12,037 bases of DNA from CAZPNX01 sp964588285. Its GTDB lineage: Bacteria; Edwardsbacteria; AC1; EtOH8. The DNA is taken from NCBI GenBank assembly GCA_964588285.1, contig CAZPNX010000041.1, positions 1-12,037 of the forward strand. The letters run 5' to 3'. Numbering within the stretch: position 1 is the stretch's first letter; each line of letters starts with the position of its first letter. The translations under genes and the position numbers were made by a program. A model generated the notes under the pieces. It was not told where the DNA came from, ran no database searches, and saw nothing but the letters and a program-made list of their open reading frames with translations. Shown here piece by piece: positions 7,736 through 12,037 of this stretch.

Positions 7736-10700
7736 TTATCTGAGCACTGTCATCTTACGGGTGGAGCTAAAACCAGGAGTGGCCATGCGCACCAGATAGA
7801 CCCCGGCGGCCACCTTCTGGCCGGCTTCGTTGGCCCCGTTCCAGGAAACCGTATGGAAACCGGCGCCCATTTTGGAATCTATCAAAGTCCTCACCCTCTG
7901 CCCGGTGATGTTGTAGACCTCTACCCGCACCTTCGTCTCCCTGGGCAATCCGAACCTGATGCTGGTGGCATGGCGCACCGGGTTGGGCCAGGCTGGCGCC
8001 AATGAGAATGATAAAGGTTTGGCTTCGGTAGCTTGGGGGCCGCTTTCCACCCCGGCCGGTCCTTCTGGCTGGCGCGTGATCCTCAATGCCTTCTGGGAGT
8101 AGAAGCCCAAAAGGTTACCGCTGTTGCCGGCCGCTCCGTCGAAGTAGAGATCCAGCCCCTGGGTTCCGGCCGCGTTCTGGCAGCCGATGCCGCTCTCGCT
8201 TCGATCCTGCCACTTCCGATACAACAGAACCACGTCGTGCTGCAGGCAGCCGCCCGCGTCGCTTCCGGTGGAATCGTAGAATATCACCTGGAAGGAATTG
8301 CGGTAGGTGGTGGTGCCGTAGAACGGCACCGAATCGTACTGAACGATGAATCGGTTGTGAGCAGCGTCATGATAGTATCCCACCCAGGCCCCGGAGACGC
8401 TGGGATCGACATCGTCCCACAGGGCGAACACCGCCGGCCGGGGAACATCGGTGGCATTGCTGGGCAGATGAACGTGAGTTTGATAGTAGCTGGGTGCTGT
8501 TATCGAGCCCAACCCTATCCAAGCGTTTCCGCAGACCGAGATCTGGGTGTAGTTGGTCCCGTACCAAGTAAAGCCGAACGGCAGGCTGACCACCACCCGG
8601 CCGTCGTCGCCGGGGGTTATCTGGGTGCCGCCCGCCCCCCGGATGTTCTGCCAGGAGTAGGACGGCGCCCGGGACACCCCGTCCGAATCTTCAACCGCAT
8701 AGTATCCGCCGCCGTCAGGTCCGGCCGGTGCGTAGCGTAGGTCACCCACCGATTCGTTCCAGCTGTACAGCCGGTCCGCAACTCCGTCGCTCTTCATGAC
8801 AACGGTGAAACCAACGCTGGTGCCTACCGGAATACTTCCTATCGACAATTGGAACGAGTCCGTCCCGCTGCCCCCGCTGGCCCCGGGGGCGATGATCCCA
8901 TACCCCGCCATGGAGTCGGTCACCGTCACCCGCGCGTCAGAGCACCGCAATATGGCGTTGGTTCCGTACGAGTACCCCAGCCCGTTGTTTTTAAGCGTAA
9001 TCGCCATCCCGGCCGTCTCCCCTGGATCCAGACGCCCGTTCCCCCCGATGGCTTTCGACTCGAACCCCAGAACCCCGGTTCCCACCGTCAGCGAAAAGTT
9101 TGCCGTCCAGGAGCTATCAAGTGCGTCACGGCACTCCAGCGTCAACGGAATGATCGATCCATTGGTATCCGCTGGATTGACATAAAGACCGAACCCGGCG
9201 GCATAGTAGGCCGAGTCGCCGGCAGCGATGGCCCCATAGCTGTGGACGCTGTCCGCTGTCACTGTCCCGTTAGGTCCGGAAGCCCGCAGAGTCGCCGTCA
9301 CCCCGTTGGCCGCGTCCGTTCCGTAATTGATGACCCAGGTGGGCAGGCGCACCGTCTCCCCGGGGTTGGCAATGCCGTCGTTGTTGCCCGAAGCATCGCT
9401 CATGGTATGCTTTAGATGGGTCACATACGGACCTGAGGGCGCAATCACCGTGGCCGTCCCTTCATACGGGTGGTGGTTGCGTGCGGTGACGGTAACGTGC
9501 ATCGTCTGGCCGGCTGCGGTCGGCGAGGGATGCAATGTCACCTGGCCCGAGGCATCGGTAGTATCGTAAACGTAGGAATCCTTGGACTCGGTCATCAGAC
9601 AGACCAGGGCCCCGCGCACCGGCGCCTTGGCGGGGTCGGTGACGGTGACCGTCCAGGTGTTGTACCCGATGAGGACGGTGGACGGGTGGTCTACAGTTAA
9701 GTTGATCGGCTGTTCGGTAAATATTGGCAGCGAGGGATCGCCGAAACAGTTTAGCTCATAGAGGCACCAGCGCATCATGTCATACTGGTTTGAGGAGTCG
9801 GCATATGGCACCCAGGAGTTCTTGGCCATGGCCAGTACCTGTCCCTGACGAAAGATGTTTCTCCTAAGAATATTGCACATAAAAGTCGTATCTATCATCT
9901 CCGACGGACCCATGACATATCCCGAGCCAACATAGGCACCCCAGCCGTAGCGGGAGTTCATCATCACCCCCACCGCGCCGCCGCCGACCCGGTTGATGAT
10001 GTGCTCGGCCATGCAGTCGCCGCCCGAGACCTCGTCCATGGCCCCGGTGAAGCAGGCGATGGAGGTGTGCACCCCTTGCTTATCCCCGTTGCTGGCCGCC
10101 TGAGCATTGCTGGAAGTGTAGTAGGCGCTGCCCATGTAGATGCCGTTCTGGTCACCGTGGCCGATCCAGTGGCCCAGGCCCCGGCCGTCGTTCATGCTGG
10201 CCACCATGGCTGCCTGGGACAGGGTCCCGTTGCGCTCGAACAGCGAGTCGTCCAGCCAGCCGGCCGGGGTCATGGCCGCTATCGCTCTCTGCGTCGGCCG
10301 CTCCTCGTAGCTCGACCACAGTATGGCCGAGGGCAGCAGCATCTTCTTGATGTGGGTGCCGGGGTTGCTTTTTTCATAGTTGATCGTCTTGGCCACGAAG
10401 TTCTGGGCCCCGGCCACGTTGAGAACCGGCGCCCGGCCTACGAAGACATCAGCATACATGTTTACGTTGTCCGAGAGTTCTCCGTAAACATTGTCTCCAT
10501 CGGCATTCCATGTGCCGTCCAGATCCGAATAGAAAAGATCCGAAGGAATGCTATCCTCGTCTGGATAGTAGTGGTAACCCAGTGTAGTATATTTAGCATG
10601 CAAGGATGGTACCAGATTTTGCCCGGAGTTCAGATCGTCGCCCTGGCCGGCCAAGAGCACGTTGACCGTGCCCCAGGTGTTGCGGGCGTCTATGATGAAA

Positions 10701-11536
10701 TTACGGATCTTGACCTCGTTTATGGCCCCGGAGTAATTGGCATAGATATAGGAGACGTTGACCACCGTGTCCCGCCAGCCCTTCTTGGTGTGCCAGGCGG
10801 CCAGCCGGGCGAAAACGGTATCGAATGAGGCCGAGCCGGAGATGATGACGTTCCGATAGTTGCCCGCCGGCAGGGCCTTGGAGGAATTCCTTTCGACCCT
10901 GGGGGCAAACCGCGCCACATCCTGGGGATTGGCCACCAGCGCCCTCGCCTGCTCCCCGAACAGGGCTTGTTGGTAGGCGGTCGGGATGGTCGCTTCCGCC
11001 CGGTTCACCTGGTAGCTGACCCTCAGAGTCAGGCTTCTGGCCAAGTAGAGTTTCTTGGTGACCGGGTTGTACCTCACCGGGTTGACAGCCACGTGCCCGA
11101 TGCGGTACCCGCCCAAACTGCCGGTGGTCAGGGCCTCGGCCTGTCTATCCGGATATAGGGCGTCTTTGCCGTAGATGGCCTGGTCGTGCGAGGCTGGCTT
11201 AGCCACGAAGGTCCTGCCCGGCATGGGCAGGGGGACGGATTTCTGCGAGGGAATGACGTCGAAGCTTCCCTTCACCTCCATGACGTCGCCGGATACGACC
11301 TCGACCCCGGTGATAACGGCTCCGGCCGGGATTGACAGCGACTGGACCAGCCGGGGCAGGCGCGGCGCGCCCACCGGCCCATAGGAGGGGACCCCGGACA
11401 GATAAACCGCCTGACGACCTTCGACAGATTCGATGCATAGATCTTTGGGATCAAATCGCACCTGGTGAATGATCTCTCCGGCCCAGGCGGACTGGGCGGC
11501 CAGAAGAATGGCCAGGACGACGATGGCTGACTTCAT
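7736..11536 (-). CDS. Secreted C25 (gingipain-like) cysteine peptidase with C-terminal sorting domain
   Basis: A 1266-residue protein, TAA stop. Residues 1-19 are a signal peptide (AIVVLAILLAAQSAWA|GE). About 20-215 match the C25 propeptide style (VGAPRLPRLVQSLSIPAGA; RYNPVTKKLYLARSLTLRV). About 225-605 are the peptidase domain with catalytic His460 in GHWIGHGDQNG and Cys495 in TSIACFTGAMD, 35 residues apart as in its neighbour at 1-2233. It ends with CLYELNCFGDPSLPIF, a typical C25 end motif. Then follow an Ig-like regulatory module (about 610-700), two modules bearing NPGET/DPGET motifs (about 705-820 and 822-925), the module shared with the M14 protein (930-1155), and a FlgD-like / type IX-like sorting domain (about 1176-1266; AWPNPV, VYNITGQRV, AAGVYLVRM, MTVLR). 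Endoproteolysis outside the cell or on its surface is inferred from the family. A PorU-like sortase is an alternative because PorU is also C25, but the several Ig-like modules favour a cargo enzyme. The start is supported by the signal peptide and by AAAGG 9 bases upstream. Confidence 0.94.
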   Translation of the reverse strand: MKSAIVVLAILLAAQSAWAGEIIHQVRFDPKDLCIESVEGRQAVYLSGVPSYGPVGAPRLPRLVQSLSIPAGAVITGVEVVSGDVMEVKGSFDVIPSQKSVPLPMPGRTFVAKPASHDQAIYGKDALYPDRQAEALTTGSLGGYRIGHVAVNPVRYNPVTKKLYLARSLTLRVSYQVNRAEATIPTAYQQALFGEQARALVANPQDVARFAPRVERNSSKALPAGNYRNVIISGSASFDTVFARLAAWHTKKGWRDTVVNVSYIYANYSGAINEVKIRNFIIDARNTWGTVNVLLAGQGDDLNSGQNLVPSLHAKYTTLGYHYYPDEDSIPSDLFYSDLDGTWNADGDNVYGELSDNVNMYADVFVGRAPVLNVAGAQNFVAKTINYEKSNPGTHIKKMLLPSAILWSSYEERPTQRAIAAMTPAGWLDDSLFERNGTLSQAAMVASMNDGRGLGHWIGHGDQNGIYMGSAYYTSSNAQAASNGDKQGVHTSIACFTGAMDEVSGGDCMAEHIINRVGGGAVGVMMNSRYGWGAYVGSGYVMGPSEMIDTTFMCNILRRNIFRQGQVLAMAKNSWVPYADSSNQYDMMRWCLYELNCFGDPSLPIFTEQPINLTVDHPSTVLIGYNTWTVTVTDPAKAPVRGALVCLMTESKDSYVYDTTDASGQVTLHPSPTAAGQTMHVTVTARNHHPYEGTATVIAPSGPYVTHLKHTMSDASGNNDGIANPGETVRLPTWVINYGTDAANGVTATLRASGPNGTVTADSVHSYGAIAAGDSAYYAAGFGLYVNPADTNGSIIPLTLECRDALDSSWTANFSLTVGTGVLGFESKAIGGNGRLDPGETAGMAITLKNNGLGYSYGTNAILRCSDARVTVTDSMAGYGIIAPGASGGSGTDSFQLSIGSIPVGTSVGFTVVMKSDGVADRLYSWNESVGDLRYAPAGPDGGGYYAVEDSDGVSRAPSYSWQNIRGAGGTQITPGDDGRVVVSLPFGFTWYGTNYTQISVCGNAWIGLGSITAPSYYQTHVHLPSNATDVPRPAVFALWDDVDPSVSGAWVGYYHDAAHNRFIVQYDSVPFYGTTTYRNSFQVIFYDSTGSDAGGCLQHDVVLLYRKWQDRSESGIGCQNAAGTQGLDLYFDGAAGNSGNLLGFYSQKALRITRQPEGPAGVESGPQATEAKPLSFSLAPAWPNPVRHATSIRFGLPRETKVRVEVYNITGQRVRTLIDSKMGAGFHTVSWNGANEAGQKVAAGVYLVRMATPGFSSTRKMTVLR
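7928..7993 (-). repeat. 66-bp exact repeat, copy in the right C25 gene
   Basis: Identical to 5320-5385, same strand and same codon phase. It encodes residues 1182-1203 at the start of the sorting domain. The bases on both sides differ between the copies, so the identity is confined to this block and exceeds what protein conservation alone requires, since synonymous positions are also identical. Confidence 0.95.
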
Positions 11537-11539
11537 GGG

Positions 11540-11555
11540 AATAGACCTTTCTATT
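11540..11555 (-). promoter_or_regulatory. Shine-Dalgarno of the right C25 gene within a small dyad
   Basis: On the minus strand AATAGA-AAGG-TCTATT forms a 6-bp inverted repeat whose 4-base loop is the Shine-Dalgarno core AAGG (11549-11546). AAAGG lies 9 bases before ATG at 11536. The stem is AU-rich and weak, so a regulatory effect is only possible, not shown. Confidence 0.45.
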
Positions 11556-11603
11556 TAATTATAGTGTTGTTTTTTTGGTTTTGCTAAACGGGTTTGAAGA
11601 AAG

Positions 11604-11632
11604 ATGTTACTATATACCGGCGGTATTGTCAA
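11604..11632 (-). promoter_or_regulatory. Sigma-70 promoter of the right C25 gene with palindromic spacer
   Basis: On the minus strand a consensus TTGACA (11632-11627) and TAACAT (11609-11604) are 17 bp apart, giving a leader of about 60 bases. The spacer contains a 13-bp palindrome, ATACCG-G-CGGTAT on the plus strand (11614-11626), directly against the -35 box. This is a classical place for a repressor or for a MerR-type activator. A second possible -10, TATAAT at 11563-11558, has only a poor -35 partner. Confidence 0.7.
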
Positions 11633-11636
11633 GAGA

Positions 11637-11935
11637 TGCTTGATATTTTTTATTTTTAGGCACCGGGCTCGGACAGATACCAGAATTAAATACAATAACC
11701 CCTTGGGAACCTCTAAATATGAATCATTTGGCTTAACCGCCGAGTGCCCAGAACTTGCCCTGCCTATATGTCTTCCTTATGCGGCTGACAGGTTGGTGTG
11801 GGTTAAGTCTTGTTTGAGACCTGGAAAGGAAAGTATAGAGAGTGTAATATTGAATTTGCTCTAAAATGCCTCTGCGAGCTCTGGGGTTAAAAATGGAAAT
11901 AAATGAGGTACTTCAATAATCAGTGGTCAACACTA
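11637..11935. other. Divergent intergenic stretch without a recognised gene
   Basis: About 300 bases between the promoter of the right C25 gene and the kinase promoter. The stretch is visibly more AT-rich than the genes. A plus-strand open frame of 86 codons (11604-11864) crosses it, but it starts inside the opposing C25 promoter, has no ribosome binding site, and its product resembles no family I know. I see no tRNA, hairpin terminator or repeat here. It may be decayed sequence or plain spacer. Confidence 0.5.
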
Positions 11936-11964
11936 TTTACTTTCCTCTTCTTTTTCGCTATAAT
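11936..11964 (+). promoter_or_regulatory. Promoter of the thymidylate kinase-like gene
   Basis: TTTACT (11936-11941, 4 of 6 consensus positions), 17 bp, then a perfect TATAAT (11959-11964). The -10 box ends 6 bases before ATG at 11971, so transcription would start at or next to the A of the start codon. No Shine-Dalgarno exists, which agrees with a leaderless mRNA. Confidence 0.65.
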
Positions 11965-11970
11965 AAATCC

Positions 11971-12037
11971 ATGTACCCCATTCCCCAAGAGCTCCCCGGC
12001 CGTCTGATCGCGGTCGAGGGCCTGGACGGCTCAGGCA
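11971..12037 (+). CDS. tmk: Thymidylate kinase-like P-loop kinase, N-terminus only
   Basis: The first 22 codons from ATG at 11971 run off the right edge. They encode MYPIPQELPGRLIAVEG followed by LDGSG. The phrase LIAVEGLDGSG is the beta-strand plus Walker A loop (GxxGSGK) that opens dTMP kinases (commonly VxEGIDGSGKST). The enzyme phosphorylates dTMP to dTDP in the cytosol for DNA synthesis. The 10 residues before the strand are slightly more than in the E. coli enzyme, but the promoter position favours this ATG. With so little visible, another member of the thymidylate kinase-like nucleoside kinase family cannot be excluded. It is transcribed away from the peptidase cluster and is probably unrelated housekeeping. 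Confidence 0.75.
   Translation, partial: MYPIPQELPGRLIAVEGLDGSG

Noticed and set aside
5320..7993. The 66-bp repeat as part of an insertion sequence or CRISPR
   Set aside because: There are only two copies, both in coding phase at homologous protein positions, with no terminal inverted repeats, transposase or regular spacers.
8033..8740. Plus-strand open frame of 235 codons opposite the shared module
   Set aside because: It is fully antisense to a conserved coding region and has the composition expected of a reversed GC-rich gene.
10001..10828. Plus-strand open frame of 275 codons opposite the right C25 gene
   Set aside because: It is a shadow of the C25 catalytic domain in GC-rich DNA, with no ribosome binding site and no recognisable motif.
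11604..11864. 86-codon plus-strand open frame in the divergent intergenic region
   Set aside because: It starts inside the opposing promoter, has no ribosome binding site and no similarity I recognise; kept only as unexplained spacer.

Overview
The window looks like chromosomal DNA of a moderately GC-rich, Gram-negative-type bacterium. Three of its proteins combine a signal peptide, a large secreted enzyme, Ig-like modules and, where the end is visible, a FlgD-like / type IX-style C-terminal sorting domain. That combination is typical of the FCB superphylum and of uncultured candidate phyla near it (for example Edwardsbacteria, TA06, WOR-3). The assignment is an inference from protein style only. 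The recognisable promoters are ordinary sigma-70 -35/-10 boxes, not the Bacteroidetes type.

Layout, read in the main direction of transcription (minus strand, right to left). (a) 11536-7736: a 1266-residue secreted family C25 (gingipain-like) cysteine peptidase with several beta-rich modules and a C-terminal sorting domain. (b) 7641-5128: an 837-residue secreted M14 zinc carboxypeptidase carrying the same penultimate module and the same sorting domain. A GC-rich hairpin lies between (a) and (b), and a 17-bp perfect hairpin ends (b). (c) 4920-2383: an 845-residue membrane protein of the fused MFS/spermidine-synthase-like family, starting at TTG behind a structured leader. (d) 2233-1: a second C25 peptidase, paralogous to (a), with its own good promoter and Shine-Dalgarno sequence. 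It runs off the left edge after 744 codons. On the plus strand at the right edge (11971 onward) is the first 22 codons of a thymidylate kinase-like gene, transcribed divergently and apparently leaderless.

How they fit together: the two C25 endopeptidases and the M14 carboxypeptidase form a plausible extracellular protein-degrading set, with endo-cleavage followed by C-terminal trimming. All are exported by Sec, and the two complete enzymes share one C-terminal sorting signal. The spermidine-synthase-like membrane protein has no obvious link to proteolysis, and the kinase is a housekeeping neighbour.

The most striking DNA-level signal is a 66-bp exact repeat. It encodes the same 22 residues at the start of the sorting domain in the C25 and M14 genes, while the DNA on both sides has diverged. 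This suggests gene conversion or module shuffling between the two export signals. Other points of interest are dyad symmetries lying between the -35 and -10 boxes of both C25 promoters, competing hairpins in the leader of the membrane protein gene, and the leaderless kinase promoter. I see no CRISPR array, insertion sequence, phage gene, tRNA or rRNA.
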